Numbered from the stretch's first letter, positions 1-12,412 are shown. The stretch: 64,000 nucleotides of DNA from Micractinium sp. NFX-FRZ (GCA_029339195.1 JAPTJF010000086.1:63743-127742); one strand, 5' to 3'. Notes: generated by a model not told the origin, from the letters alone. Program-made: numbers and translations.

Positions 1-659
1 CTGGCTGCAGAGGTGCTGCGCACGGTGCAGATGCAGCCTGACGTGACGCTGGTGATTGTGGGTGAGCGCTGACTTGGCAGGGTCTAGCTGATCTGGCATG
101 TTCGCAGGATTTAGGCTGCCAGGTTGCAGGCAGGGCCTGCCCCCTCACATTTGGACGGGTGGCGGGAGGCTGAGCGGCCAGTGTAGGGTTCACATGGATG
201 CTGGTGCCGCAGGCATAACCACGCCTGCCGCTGAGTGCCACCCCTTCTGTGTTTTGGTCCCGCACCCTTGCAGGCGTGCGCTCCAACATCCCCACCTCTG
301 AGCCGGGGGTGACGCAGCGTGGGGTGTACAGCTGGACGCTGCGGCTGCAGGGGGCGGGGGCGGTGACGCCGGGCGGCGAGGCGTGCCACGATTGCTGGAT
401 GACAGAATCTGTGCAGGTGGGGTGGGGATGCAGGGGAGGGTGCAGGGCTGCTGCTGCCTGCATGAGCTGCATTTAGGACGTCGATGGATGTAGGGGCCTC
501 ATGTGCCTGCATGCTGTGCCGCCCTCCGCTGTGGTTGTCGCCGCGCCTGGGGCCGCAGATAGATGTCGTGATGACTCATGCAAGCGAGCGGTGCACTGCT
601 GCTGCCCCCCCTTCTGTGTGCAGCCCATCAGTCAGGGACTGTTCAAGTCAGGGTTGTGA
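1..659 (+). CDS. 3' end of an unrecognised protein-coding gene (partial)
   Basis: Three exons are supported: before 1 to 61, 274-416 and 624-659, joined by GT-AG introns in phases 1 and 0. The donor at 62 is GTGAGC and the acceptors are pyrimidine-rich. The reading frame opens at base 1 with LAAEVLRTVQMQPDVTLVIV, continues with a stretch containing VRSNIPTSEPGVTQRGVYSW and a CHDCW motif, and ends QGLFKSGL before TGA. The start lies upstream of the window. I do not recognise the family; the visible 75 or so residues show no signal peptide, membrane segment or catalytic motif. It converges on the hydrolase gene that follows. A TGTAA at 1080-1084 lies 420 nt after the stop and may be its poly(A) signal, which would make the two 3' UTRs overlap. 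Confidence 0.6.
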
Positions 660-1418
660 GGACCACGTGATGAGGCCTCCATTGTTGGGACCGAATTTGG
701 GGAGCCCGCACCAGCGCCCCGCACGCTTGCCCTACCTGCCCTCCTGGCTGCACGCATGAACGAACGAATGCACTGCTTTGCACTGACGCCGCACCTGCCG
801 CCTTGTATGTTACACCGCCCTGCCCGCCTCACTGTGCCCGATCCCGTTTTCCTTCCCTGTATCTCCACCCACTGCTCTTGGTTATCCTTTGAGTAAATGG
901 CCCCGCTGTTTGACTGCTGCATTGATCCCAACTCGCTTTTGGGCGGCCGGCCTCTCTGTACCATACCCCCCCCCCCCCCCCTTCTGCTGCTGCTCGGCGT
1001 GCCCTCTCCTTCCTCCCCTCTTTGTGCTTTCATCAGTTGATCGGAGTTGACATTGCCAGATGCTGAATGACGATGTCGATGTAATGATGGTGCCATTCTG
1101 AACTGAATGCATTCTGAACTCAATGAGGCAGCACTCTGATTCTGCTGTGTGCAGCGCAGCATGCGCAGCGCACTGTGCAGTTCCAAGTGTACGGAAAGCG
1201 GGCAATGCTGCCAGGACTTCTGAGGGCGATGCAGAGACAAGCAAACAATGGACATGAAAGCACGAATCCATAAGTGACGCGACCCTGGGAGGGTGGGGGG
1301 GCAAAGCAATAGATAGCGTGCAGGCTTGATGAGGTGACATGAGCTCGGGCCAGGCCGAGAAATGACGGCGCTTTCCGAAGCCTGCTGGTAGTAGAACCAG
1401 CCCCAGGCAGCCAGCTCT
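660..1418. other. Convergent intergenic region / 3' UTRs
   Basis: This interval separates two genes that end toward each other. It holds a 16-base C run at 966-981, a TGTAA on the + strand at 1080-1084 and a TTACA (TGTAA on the - strand) at 810-814, so the two transcripts probably overlap tail to tail. Open frames here are shadows with no exon-like splice context. Confidence 0.5.
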
Positions 1419-4400
1419 TTATTTGGCCAGGTGGTGCAGCCAGGCATCCAACACGTGCTCGCTCCCATACCTGTGTCCATGCAAAGCGGGACCAAAGGGT
1501 GGGGGTCAGGCGGGCAAGGGGAGCCAAGGCGGCCAGGCTTGGGTGGTGCGCAGCCGGCGGCAGGCCTGCACAGTTCCGCGGCTGGCAGCCAGCAACAGGC
1601 GCATTGATTGATTGAATGCATGGATTCGTCCATTGTTTCAGTGAGGGAGTCAGCTGGCGCAGTCGGCAGGCTCAGCAAGCAGCTGTCAATGCCACGGACA
1701 GCTGTCACCGCGGCAGTCAATGTAGCACACAGCTGTCAGCCACCAGTTCTGGGGACGGGTGTCGGCAGCCAACACAGCTGTGGCGACATGCGGGGGGGCA
1801 GGAGCGTCAAGCTGCGGCACACTCGAGCGCAAAAGGCTGTCATGCAGCAAGCGCAGGCACGATTGGATGCCGGCACACTCACCAGGGGACGTCGGCTGGC
1901 TCGTTGAACGTCCGCACCCGGCTCATGCTGCAGGGCAGGGGTGTGGGATGTTGGGAAATGAGGTGACAAGGTGGGGCGCCTCGTCCCCTCCCCTGGCAGA
2001 CATCACAGCAAGACGCTGCCTGCTCCCCTGATACGCAACCCCCTTGTGCCCCACCCCCACTTGCCCCACACCCTGCTTGGTGCACAGAGCCCTTGCCTGT
2101 GGAAGACGCCATCGAGGACCACCTGCTCCGCCCCCTCCAGCAGGGCGCTGCTCAGCGGGACCACAGCGTCGCCCACTGTGCCGTCACCCTCGCCGCACAC
2201 CTGCACGCCATCACCACGTGCACCCAAGCCAAGCAGTCGACCAATCAGGTGTGTGCATGCACGCATGCAGCTTACGCGTTGAATCAAGCAGTTGATCGTG
2301 CGTGCCAGGCAAGCACTCAAGCAGCTGAGCATGCACCGAGTCACCTGCTGATAGCTGCCGCTCGCGTAGCCGCTGCAGAGGGGGGTGGGGAGGAAACAGC
2401 AGCGTGGGGCCGGGGGGCGTGGGGCAGGGGTGGGCAAATGGGAGTGCCATGAGTCAAGGCAAGCAAGCAGGCAGGCAGGCACAGGCAAGGGCTGGAGTCC
2501 AGCTGTCAAGACAGCAAGATTGCAGCTGCCTCCCAACTGCTTCCCAGCCCAGCCCAGCCCGCCCCCGCCCTTGCCTGAGCGTGCGGCGATCCGCCTCCTT
2601 GTTGCCGCGTACCGCCCGCCCGGCCACCGCCACGTACTTGACCCCCTGGCCCGCGAAGAAAGCGCCCGGCCAGGTGGCGTCCACCCAGGTCAGTGCCCCA
2701 CCCGTCATGTCTTTGACCTGCGAGGCACACAACAGAGAGGCAGGTGAAGGTGTTGCCCAGCTGACGCCGACGCCCGGGCAGACAAGACTAGGTATGGCGG
2801 CAGGGGCGAGGGATGGCGGGTGCTGGTCGCAGCTGACAGGCCCAGCACCGAGAGTTGGGTGGCATGTGGCGGGCGGCGGATGGCATGCAGGCATGCATGA
2901 GTGGGCGCACAATGTGTGGTGAGGCCATGCTTAGGAGCCCAGAGGCGAACAGGCATCTCTTCATCGGCAGCAGGGGCATATGCAGTGGACACATAGGGCG
3001 CATGCCATGTGCTGCCCACCCCGCTGATGTGGCGGTTGCCAGCTGTACCTTGTCGGGCGGGGGCGGCGTGTGCGGCGAGCCCAGCGTGACCAGAGCGCGC
3101 ACAGCGGGGTGGGGCTCCAGGTCAGCGCTGCCCAGCGTGTCGGCAGACGCGTTCAACCCCTCCCGGTACTCCACTTGGCCCAAGAAGGCACGAGCCAGCC
3201 AGCCGCCCGCTACGAGACAGCAAGCCAGGGAGCGCAAGGGGGGCACAGAGGTAGACAGGCGCTCACTTGAGCGCTCTTGTTGCCAGCTTGTTGCCAGCTT
3301 GCCAACATGAATGGGGCGAGCCAGATGCACTCGGAAGAGGAACGCAGCGCACGACTGGGTGCCTGCTTGCTTCCAATCTCCAGCCGTGCCTGCCTCATCC
3401 TTGCTCCCACCGTGAATTAACACACAAACAAGAGCCCACCGCAAGCAGCCTACTTTGAGAGCAGTACTAGCCCCAACCGCTCGCTCTCGTCGTCTCCTGT
3501 CCGGCCCGCCCACTACCCGCAGGGCCACACAACGTTTGTAACAACAGGAGCCAAGCGCACCCACCAGAGTGCGCCACTAGGTCCACCTGCTCGCTCCCCG
3601 TCTCCTGCCGTGCCTGGTCCACCAAAGCTTTCACACGCTCCAGGTACCTGCCAGTGGGTGGGCAGGCAAGCAGTTGAAAGACTGGTCCCAAAGTGACATG
3701 GAAACCATGTAATCCTGTTGCCACATACAGAGCTGACGGCGGGTGGAGGAAAGTTCGGTCAGGGTCGAGCAGGCAGATGGCGCAGGCAGATAAAGTGTGG
3801 AAAGCAGGGATTGGCGGGCGGCAGCGGGCAGAAGGGAGCAGGCATGCAGGGGTGGTCGGAAGGGCAGGCAGACGAGAGAGACCACAACGGGCAGGCGGGC
3901 AGGAGCGGGCATGGGAAGCAGGCAGGCAAGGGCAGGCAGGCCTGCCCGCCTCCCTGCCCGACCCATTGCCTGCAGTGCTGCCAGCTCCCCGTGCAAACCC
4001 CCGCCCCCTACTGATGCACAAATGCCCACCCAGCTGCCTCCCCTTCCACTGCCGCCTGCGTCTTTTGCACCCCGGCCTCCTATGACGCAAGACCGCAAGA
4101 GGTCCCTGCCAGCCGCCCACCAGCCGCTCACCAGCTGTACCCCGGGCGAGTTGTGCTGCTGCCGCTCCAGTAGGCGCGGGTGAGGAGCGCCCGAGCCACC
4201 TTGAACCAGTCCTTCCTCTCCAGTGGCAGCACATACACATTGAACCCCCGGCGCTGCAGGCAGGCAGGCAGGCAGGCGGGGCAGGCAGGCGGGGCAGGCG
4301 GATAGTCAGGAAGGCAGGCAGGGAGGCAAGGTAACAGGCAGGCAGGCGGGTAGGCAGGCAGGCAGGCAGGCAGGCAGGACAGTCAGGAAGGCAGGCATGC

Positions 4401-5242
4401 AGGCAAAATAACAGGCAGGTAGTTCAGGTAAGGGAGCAGTCAGGCGGGGCGGGCAGGCAGGCAGGCAAGGTAACAGACCGACAGGCAGGCAGGCAGGCAG
4501 GCAAGAGAACAGGTGGGAGGGGCTTGGACAAGTGTGTGAGCAAGGCAGGCCTGCCCTGCCGGCACGGGCAGCTGAAGCTGATGCGGCAATGGTGCTTCCA
4601 GCATGTGTGGATTGGGTGCCGCTGGAGAGGCGGCCAGAACGGACGCTATGGCAGCAGCACAGCGAATACAAGCCAAGGGGGGCACTAGCAACTGCACTCC
4701 GCTGACAGCCACAACCGCCGGACCACCGAAACGCTGTGCACTCGCCTTGAGCGCTGCTGCAATGCTGGCCTCCTCATCTCCAAAGGGGGCGCAGTAATCT
4801 TCTGTGCAGTTCCCAAACCCCGGAAGCAGTATGATTGGCGGGGCGGAGGGTGGTGCCACCACGCGTGCCACGCCCGGTGGGAGCCCCTCAAACCGGCGCA
4901 CGCCCGCCTCCCAAGCTGCTGCGTCTGTGGCTGCTGCTCCTGCTGCGGAGCGTGGAGCGAGTAAGAAACACAGCAAGTGGCACAGGGAGTTGGGGGAGCA
5001 CATAATGTTACTGACGGGTATCCATTCACTGGCCGAGTCTCAACCCGCGCAGGCTTGCACCGTCCCACGGCCACGCCGCCGGCGGTGCCAGCACCCTGCC
5101 CACCTGCTGCGACGCATCGCTGGCTGCGCCGCGATCTAGAGGATGGCTTCCAGCGCTGCGACAAGCAGTGCTGCTGCCGCTGCGAGCACAGCGCTCGGGG
5201 GACAGAGACCTGTCTACAACTTGCGCTGGCCGGCAGAGTCAT
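1419..5242 (-). CDS. PGAP1-like alpha/beta hydrolase (lipase-type), plastid-targeted
   Basis: A 10-exon model gives 377 aa: 5242-5104, 4942-4686, 4253-4132, 3647-3565, 3209-3049, 2717-2575, 2372-2345, 2200-2097, 1927-1883, 1470-1419. All phases close. The first 46 residues are Arg/Ser/Gln-rich and start MTLPAS, like a plastid transit peptide. The oxyanion strand reads ILLPGFGN. The nucleophile elbow AHSAGGW (Ser) is recreated exactly across the 4/5 junction. The acid is probably an Asp in GEGDGTVGDAVVP and the base is His in GVFHSMS, followed by a C-terminal PWYGS motif typical of plant members of this family. It probably hydrolyses a membrane lipid ester; the substrate cannot be read from sequence. 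Introns 6 and 8 use GC-AG ends (AG/GCAAGG), and the 28-nt seventh exon is needed for phase. The intron 2 donor is weak (GTGCCC). The gene is divergent from the Kazal gene. Confidence 0.85.
4253..4500. repeat. CAGG/CCTG microsatellite in hydrolase intron 2
   Basis: A long imperfect array of CAGG units with CAGGCGGG variants begins right at the 3' splice site of hydrolase intron 2, so in gene sense the acceptor sits at the end of a CCTG tract. The array supplies both the pyrimidine tract and the AG. Confidence 0.9.
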
Positions 5243-6224
5243 TGTGAATTAACACACTTTGTAGCTCCGCGCCGCGTTTGTGGGCAGAAATTGCCGATGA
5301 TTTTTGTGGAACCCTGCTGAGCTGGCAGCAGCAGCGGCGGCGGCGGCAGGGTGGTGCGAGCAGGCGCTGCCACAATACACTGCGGCCCGTTGGTCCAGCT
5401 CTGTGTGACAAGCTCGACTTTTCCTGACCAAGCAGCATGTTATACAGGTCTGTGTATCGCCATGTGGCCTAACCACGTACAGGGTCACAAAGGAGCAGAG
5501 CAGGTTGGCCCTACCCTGTGGAGGGGCTGCCGCTGCGCCCTGCTGCGCATGCTGCTCATGCTGCTTATGCGTCACGCAGCAGACAAAGCAGCGCAGTACT
5601 GGGGGCCTGCAAGCAGCGGTCGCAGCGTGTCCAGCCATAGACCACATGCCAAGGCAAGATGAAGGATGGCATGCCTGCACAGAGGCGAGCCTGGGTGCAC
5701 CATCCGAAGTGCAGCACCGTCGACACAGTGGCGGGGCCGGCGGGGCAGCGCAGTCAGAGAGGTGCCTTGTGCCTGCATTGCAGCGCTCTGGAAAGAAAAG
5801 AGGCTAGCAGTGTGAAGTTGGAGGTCAATAGGTTCACAGACAGGAGGTAGAAGAAGAGGCCGGACGGGAGTGCCCGCCCCAGCAGCGGCGGCACCGGTAG
5901 CACCCACAGGCCGGCTGCTGTTTTCAACTTGAACTTGAACGTGCACGCGCTTGCGGCCTGGCGTTCAACTGGGCGGCGTTCCGCTCGGATCAGGCTGCAG
6001 CAGTCGGCTGCCAGGTTAACAATGTGTTCGCCCTGCAAATCTCCACTTTGAGCCACGGTGGCAGTACGCCCAGTGGCGGATCACCTCCCCGCAGCCCTCC
6101 GGAACCCATTTTCTGGCCACCGTTCGACTTCTGACACGCAGGTGATCATACACCGGAACGCAGACCTGCCCCGGTCCCCTCTCCCCGTAGCCAACCCGTC
6201 CGTGGACGCGGAGAAGAGCTGGTT
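5243..6224. promoter_or_regulatory. Divergent intergenic region
   Basis: This is 982 bp between the start codons of the hydrolase (-) and the Kazal gene (+), so it should carry both promoters and 5' UTRs. I see no clear TATA box, known operator or convincing additional coding exon in it. Confidence 0.4.
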
Positions 6225-9200
6225 ATGAAGCCCTGGTCCCTGCTACTAGTATGCGTTACAGTGGCGATGCTGATCCCCGCCCGGTAAGGAGGGGACGCTG
6301 GCATGCCGAAGTTGTCGCCCCCGCTCGGGGCGTTCGCTGGCCTTCTGCCCCCTTCAGCGCTCAATTGAGGCTAACGGTGGCGAGTGCGCGGTCCCCGTTA
6401 GTGGGGCGCTGCCGGAAACCGGCTGTTGGACTCGCCCAGGTGCTGCGGCAGGTGCCGCTGTGCGGCGGAGGTTGCGAACACCCCAGCCATTAGCTCCCGC
6501 TGCCAGGCAGACCCAGAGGCCCTCCGCCTCTGAGCAGTGTGTCCCTGCTGGTCAGACCCTGGCATGAGGCGTTCTGGGTGCACGCTGCCCTCTGGACCGC
6601 AGGCTGCACTGCTTTTGTACTCTTTGGTTGCTGTACGTAGCAAGCATGAAGGGGGGTTGCCAGGGAGCCGGGATGACGGCACCCGTAGCACACTGGCACA
6701 AAACAAGCTGGCAGTCACCGGGGCCCCGCACAGCATGCCACGCAGCATGGGACAGCTCACGGCACCTGCACAGCATGCCATCCCAGCGGTCCGTGCTGCG
6801 CCCCCGCCCCGTGCGCTGTGTGCACTGTGTGCGCTGTGTGCAGTGCGCTGGGGCTGGGAACCTCACCTCCCTTTCCCCCTACTGGGGTGCGATCCCCTGC
6901 CAGCTGTTGCCAAACCCCTGCTTTTGTTGCCCCTACCACGTCCACCCCTCTCACGGGCGTACACGCACCGCCCGTGTGTGCCCACATTGTTGCGCTGACT
7001 GGTTAAGTTTGGCCGCTCCCCACCCCCCATGCCTCCACCTGGCCTGCCGCTCCCCAGAAGCCACAGCCCGGCCCGCCCCACCTAGCGCCCTCCAGCGCCC
7101 GCCCTTGGCCACCTGCCCTCATGCCCCCCGCCCTCCCGGCCCATCCCACCCTGCCCCTGCCACCGGGCCCCCCCCAAACGTCGTGATGCAGGGCAAATGA
7201 GGAGATCATCACAAATTGCAGCGAGACGCCTTGTGCACAAGAGTGCCTAGAGGAGCCCCTCGTCTATTGTGCTGGGTCCAGCCCCGGGCCCGACGCCCTT
7301 CCCGGCTGCGAAGCCATCGACTGCGCCGTCACCCCAGGCATACAGCAGTGCCTGTGCCCGCTGGACGGCACTCTGTACGACGGCGGCGATGGCACAACAG
7401 ACAGCAACGGGGACGGCACGGGCTCAGACGGCGGAGGGGATGCGGACGGCGGCGAGGGCGGCGGCAGCGACGGCAACGGCGAGGACGATGGCAGCGAGGG
7501 CGAGGGCGATGGCGATGGCGAGGGCGGCGAGGGTGACGGCGGCACCTCCGGACCCCGAGATGACAGCAACGCCCCCGGCCCGGAGGGCCGCCCCCCTGTT
7601 GTCGAAGAGGACACTGGCAACGGCGGCGGTAACGGCGGTGATGGCGGTGAGGATGACCCGGTCCCTGTTGACTGCAGCAAGACGCCGCTGCACCCAGACT
7701 GTTTGGACTGCAGTGTGGAACCGGTGCCAGCCGAATGCCAGGAGCGCAGCCCACCAGACTGCGAGGCAGACCCTTGTGACCTGCGCTGCGAGGCCCGGCC
7801 TGACCCCCCGGGGCTGCACTGCGCAGCGACGCCCCACGAGCCGCGCTGCCGCCGCTGCCCCTGCGGAGGGCCCGAACGTGAGTGCGGCCCGCGCGCCTGC
7901 CTGCCTGCCTGCCTGCCTGTGGCGGGGCATGCCCCGCTGTGCTGCTTGGGGTGAGGAGCAGGGCACCGTGCGCCACCCAAGAACAGGCCTGCTGCTTTCT
8001 AGAGTGTGCCTGTGTCGGGCATGCGGGTGCGCTCCCAACTTGCACGTGTGCCCGCTGAGCTTCCTGCTGCTGCCGACCCACTCCTTTCCACCTTGAGGCC
8101 CTCACGTAACACCTCTCTCTCACCATGCATGCGAGCTCTGCAGGGCCGTGCTGGGCGTACGGAGGCAGGCGCCCGCGCATGCCGCCGATGCCCATCGCGT
8201 ATGCAGTGCAGCGCCCGCGCACTCCGCCCAGGGCGTACCCACTCTTACGTGAGGAGCTGCTGCCGCTGCTGCTGCCGCTGCCGCTGCCGCTGCCGCTGCT
8301 GCTGCTGCTGCTGCCGCTGCCGCTGTCGCTGCCGCTGTTGCTGCTGCTACCCTGACCGTCCTCAAAGCTGCCAATTTCTTTTTTATGTTGCCCTGCCCGG
8401 CCTTGCTCTGCCCTGCCCTGCCCTGCCCTGCCCCCTCTTTAAGCCACTGTCGCTGGCACGCCCCGGCCTGCATGCCTGCTCGGCTACACTATGCAGCAGC
8501 GGAATTGACCTGGGCTGGCGGCCCCAGCTTGTGCGCCCGGTGCTGGCGGCTCACACAGCCCCGCCACTGCCCTGCCTCCCTGCCCTCCTTGCAGCCAGCC
8601 AAACAGGCCCCGGCAGCAGACCCAACGAAGCCCGTGAGTGCGGTACTGCAGCGGTACTGTGCTGCCCTATCTGGCATTCTGCCGCCACCTAAGCGCGGTC
8701 TGTGTTGCTGCTGCCTGCGCACAACTGGCAGGCCTGCCCCGCCTGCCGACAGCCCGCACCCGAGCAGGCAAAACGATTGGCTGTCTAGCTAGCAGACTAC
8801 AGCAGCTGGCTGGCAGCCGCATGCCCAATCAGACCAAGTGTCTGCCTTCCCAGCCCAACTCACTGCATGCCCTGCCCCGCCCTGCCCCGGCCCGCCCCGC
8901 GCGCAGAGTCGTGCCAGTGCATTGAGCTCTTCAGCCCGGTGTGTGGCAAGGACGGCAAGGTGTACCCAAACGCCTGCTTCGCCGGCCCCAACTGCGGCAA
9001 CACTCAAGTGCTGGGTGCCTGCGGGAAGCGCTCCCAGGCTGCTTGCACCGCCGACTGTGCCGCTGCAAAACAGACGCCCAGCTGCCAGCAGTGCAACCTG
9101 CGGTGGGCGCCAACATGTGGGAAGGACGGCAAGGTCTACTCGAACGCATGCTTTGCCAGGGTGGGTACCCCGCCTGCTCTGCCTGCTCTGCTTGCTCAGC

Positions 9201-11010
9201 CCGCTCAACTTCCGCTGCCACGCCAGGCTCACGCCCAGCCGCCCGCCTAGGCCTGCACAGCCCGCACCGCTGTGCTACCTTCCCGCCTCCCCGCCTGTCC
9301 AGCCTCGCTCCCTGGCCGCTCCCGCTCCTCTGCAGTGCCAGACCACCATTGCGTACGGGTGCAACAGCCAAACGTGGGCGGCGTGCGCCAAGGGCTGCAA
9401 AGACGCCGCTGCCAACGCTGGGTGCTTCTGCCCCGCCATCCACCGGCCAGGTAGGGCGCCCGCAAGACCAGCGGCTATGTCTGTTGTTCAGGCATTCCTG
9501 TGTGTGCATGCGCATCTGCGCAAAATGGGCGCTGTGTGGGCCGCGTTGAGGCAGGCTGCATCCCTGCGTCCCTTCTGCTTTGTTGCTCATTCGTGCAGTA
9601 AGGGCAGCTGTGTGTGTGTGTGTGGTGCATCATGCTGCATCGCTATGCGTGTCGCACCCTGGCAACCTCCCTTTCTTCCCATCCCTCCTGGTAGTGGGTG
9701 CTGCCCCTCAAGGCGTGCTGTCGCCGCCGACACTCACCCCTTCCACGTGCACCTCCTTTGTGTGCCTGCCTGCCTGCAGTGTGCGCCAAGAGCGGGAAGC
9801 TCTTCTCGAATGCGTGCACCGCAAATGTGAGTGGGCAGCAGGGGTGACGCGCGCCAATCTTCACTGCTGCCACTTGTGTGGGCCCCGTCAGCGCTGCCAA
9901 ACATCAGCCCAGCGCATTTCAAGTGTGCACCGGCACCTGGGATCAAGCTGGCTTGTGTTGTGTCTTTGCTGCCCCATAGTGCACAGCGATAGAAGCAGGC
10001 ATGTGCCTTTTGCTAGGCCATGATCCTGGGCCCGCCTTGAGTGGCCCACTTCGCACCCTGTTGTGACGTGCCCCTTCCCGCCCCCGTGCCCGCCCACCTC
10101 CCCTACATCCCCTGTATCCCACTCTGCAGTGCGCCAAGCAGCGCACGCGGTTTGTCTGCAGCAAGCTGGATGGAGGGGTGGACTGTGGCAAGACATGCAA
10201 GACGGCGGCGGCGGCGGGGTGCAAGTGCGGCCTGCATGGCCCGGCCGTCTGCGCCTTGGGCGGCCGCCTCTTCCCAAACGCCTGCTACGCACAGGTGCGG
10301 TTCAGTTGAGACAGCATGGTTGCCAGCTGAGATTCATGGCTGCTTGCTGGGAAGTTTGGCTGTTGGCTGAGAGAAATGGCTGCCAGCTGAGCATGCTGGC
10401 CTGCCCGGCTGGCCGGCTGTTGCCCCCCCTGCATCAGTGGCACGCGACATGCTCGCAGCCTCCTCACACCTGCCGCCTCCTGACGCCGCCTTTCCTCTCC
10501 CCCTCACGCTGCCCCTTCCCCTGCTGCCTGCAGTGTGACAAGGCAATCGTGCGGTGGTCATGCACGGGCCGCGCCGACTGCGCAGCCGACTGCGTGGCGG
10601 CAGCAGCTGCCAGCGCCCGCCGCCCACCGCCGCCGCAGCAGCAGCAGCCGCAGGAGCGGCAGGGGGCGTTCGTTGCCTTCCTGCCCCGCCTGTCGGTGGC
10701 GGGCTTCCGGAGGCGGCAAGCCGAGTATCTGGCGCTTGTGCGGCGCCAGGTGGCGAAAGCTGGCGGCGGCGCCAGCTCAGCGCGCGCCTGGGTGGCAGGG
10801 GTCACCACCACGGGCTCCAAATTCAGGGGCACCCATGGAGTGAACGTGCTTACCACAGTTGCCCTTCCCGCCGCCAAGCGGGGCAGCAGCAGGGAGAACA
10901 AGGCCAAGCCGCTGTTGGCTCGGCTCACCAGCCAAAGCTGCACCGCCTGGCTCCGGCCACGCTTTGGTCCCCGGGCAGCGTGCCGTGCGACCACCGGCGC
11001 TGCAAACTAA
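6225..11010 (+). CDS. Secreted modular protein with repeated Kazal-type domains
   Basis: A 7-exon model gives 600 aa: 6225-6283, 7192-7877, 8907-9160, 9336-9450, 9780-9826, 10130-10294, 10534-11010. The start MKPWSLLLVCVTVAM is a clear signal peptide, probably cut after PARA. Residues about 25-75 are Cys-rich, then comes a Gly/Asp/Glu low-complexity stretch to about 165, then a second Cys-rich block. Residues 249-455 hold four Kazal-like motifs of the type PVCGKDGKVYPNAC, each followed by a linker with C-x3-C. Three of the four motifs are cut by an intron at the same place, just after the NAC-x-A stretch. The last 120 residues resemble the LPRLSVAGF/QAEYL type of C-terminal module seen in algal extracellular proteins (inference). 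Kazal domains usually inhibit serine proteases; inhibition here is not proven. Exon 2 could have further small exons before it, but the frame closes without them. Confidence 0.85.
7384..7660 (+). repeat. GGC/GAC-rich low-complexity coding repeat
   Basis: Within exon 2 of the Kazal gene, imperfect GGCGACGGC-type codons encode a Gly/Asp/Glu/Ser-rich acidic spacer. The opposite strand is open and reads as a Ser/Pro or Arg-rich frame, a by-product of the repeat. Confidence 0.85.
8253..8350 (+). repeat. CTGCCG/CTG microsatellite in an intron
   Basis: An imperfect array of GCTGCC and GCTGCT units lies in intron 2 of the Kazal gene. It is followed by a short CCTGC repeat at 8387-8432. Confidence 0.9.
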
Positions 11011-11131
11011 GCTTGCAGCAGCGGGAGGAGCGGCGCAGCGCCGCCTTGCTCAAAGGCGGCTTCTGCAGCCAGCCAGCATCTGCCCCCACGCCCAGCACCT
11101 CCCCTTTCCCTCCTGACCGACTCAGCGCGGC

Positions 11132-11136
11132 TGTAA
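11132..11136 (+). promoter_or_regulatory. TGTAA poly(A) signal of the Kazal gene
   Basis: The chlorophyte poly(A) signal TGTAA lies 122 nt after the Kazal stop codon. Confidence 0.5.
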
Positions 11137-12271
11137 TGCCTGCCGCTCCACAGTTGAATGGGGGTCCCCTCTTGCTCCACCGCTCCTCTCATCATGCACA
11201 ATGCGTACCCAGGCGCTCTGTACCGCTGCCTTACCCCGCCTCTCCTTCTCATCAATCTGTCCACTCCATTTATGATGTTCTGCTGCCCTACCTCCTATGC
11301 GCCTTCTTTCCTTCAGCAAATGCCACTTCATGGCCCCCCTGCAGCCTGATCTGCGCTGCCACCTTTTCCCGGGTCTCTGACACTGCCCTCTTCCTCGAAT
11401 CATGTTCATCAATACCTAGCAACGTGACTGCCTCCCCTCCCCCCTGCGGTGCGCGCCACCTGAACAGCCGCATGCTGCATAGTTGCCTTTCCACATGGCC
11501 TGCCCTGGCCGGCCCTGGTAGCTTACACCCTATGTTGCCCCGCTTGTGGGTTGTGCGCCTGTTGTGCGCCTGCTGCTCGTGCTGCGCCGCAGGCCGGCCT
11601 GTTGCCCTCTCCTGCCAGCACGCGCATGCAAACAGAACCCAACCGAGCGCCCCTTTGCTTCTCGACCGCACTTTCTTTACCTCCCTACCTCCTTGAGCTC
11701 CACGCCCAAGCAGCAGCCTGCTCTCCTCTGGACGTGTGCGTAGCAGCAGCGCAGCGCATCCTTCCTACAGCGCTCAGCCGTGTCGCCCGCACATGGTGCC
11801 GTCATGCATGGCCACCTCTCCCAACCCTCCCTGCTCCAACCCCCCTCGGCCCCCTTGTCCCTCCCCAACTCCTTGAAAGATCTCCCTGGACCAAGCCACC
11901 ACCGCAACTCGACGTGTTTACTAGTAATGTTAACGCAAGCATGCATTGTTGCCCTGCCCCCTCTGCCTTGACTTCCAGACCGCACCCCTCAGGTGCCACT
12001 TGTGCGCGCGAGCCACCCCACTGACACAAGCGCTGCCACGAATCGTTTCATGCACAGCCCCGCTGTGTGCCTCCTGCTCTCCTTGAATCCTCAGTGCCGG
12101 CGCATCCGGCGCCACTTGTAAAGCAGTACTGAGCACTCTGCCAGACAAATCGGTGGAAGTGCGGTGCAGCAGTGGCCAGCCAGCGCTCTCGCACTGCGTT
12201 CCCACGCCTGCAGGTGCTGGGCCCCCTTCACCCGCGGCCTCACCCTCCTCACCCTCAAACAATGGCATTGA
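11137..12271. other. Convergent intergenic region
   Basis: Tail-to-tail space between the Kazal gene (+) and the methyltransferase gene (-). Its open frames lack a consistent set of splice sites and homologous motifs; I see no gene here. Confidence 0.4.
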
Positions 12272-12276
12272 TTACA
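12272..12276 (-). promoter_or_regulatory. TGTAA poly(A) signal of the methyltransferase gene
   Basis: TTACA on the + strand reads TGTAA on the gene strand, 137 nt after the stop codon. Confidence 0.5.
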
Positions 12277-12412
12277 TGTGCACAGGGCAGGGAGCGCATG
12301 GGACCGCTGCTGCGAGCCGCTGCTAGGTCTGCCTTGACCGCTGCCCCTGGCCTGTGCCGCTGGCGCCGCCGGCTGCTGCCCGCACATCGTGCTGCACTAA
12401 TTCGAGAGGGAG

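Noticed and set aside
632..1720. Overlapping 130-360 codon minus-strand frames at the left end
   Set aside because: They run through the 3' UTRs and the last hydrolase exon in the wrong frame; the hydrolase end WYGSEHVLDAWL fits only the spliced frame.
7264..7980. Long minus-strand open frames (Ser/Pro-rich and Arg-rich) antisense to the Kazal gene
   Set aside because: They mirror the GGC/GAC coding repeat of exon 2 and have no splice context or conserved motif of their own.
8120..8473. Minus-strand poly-Ala frame
   Set aside because: It is the translation of a CTG/CCG microsatellite inside an intron.
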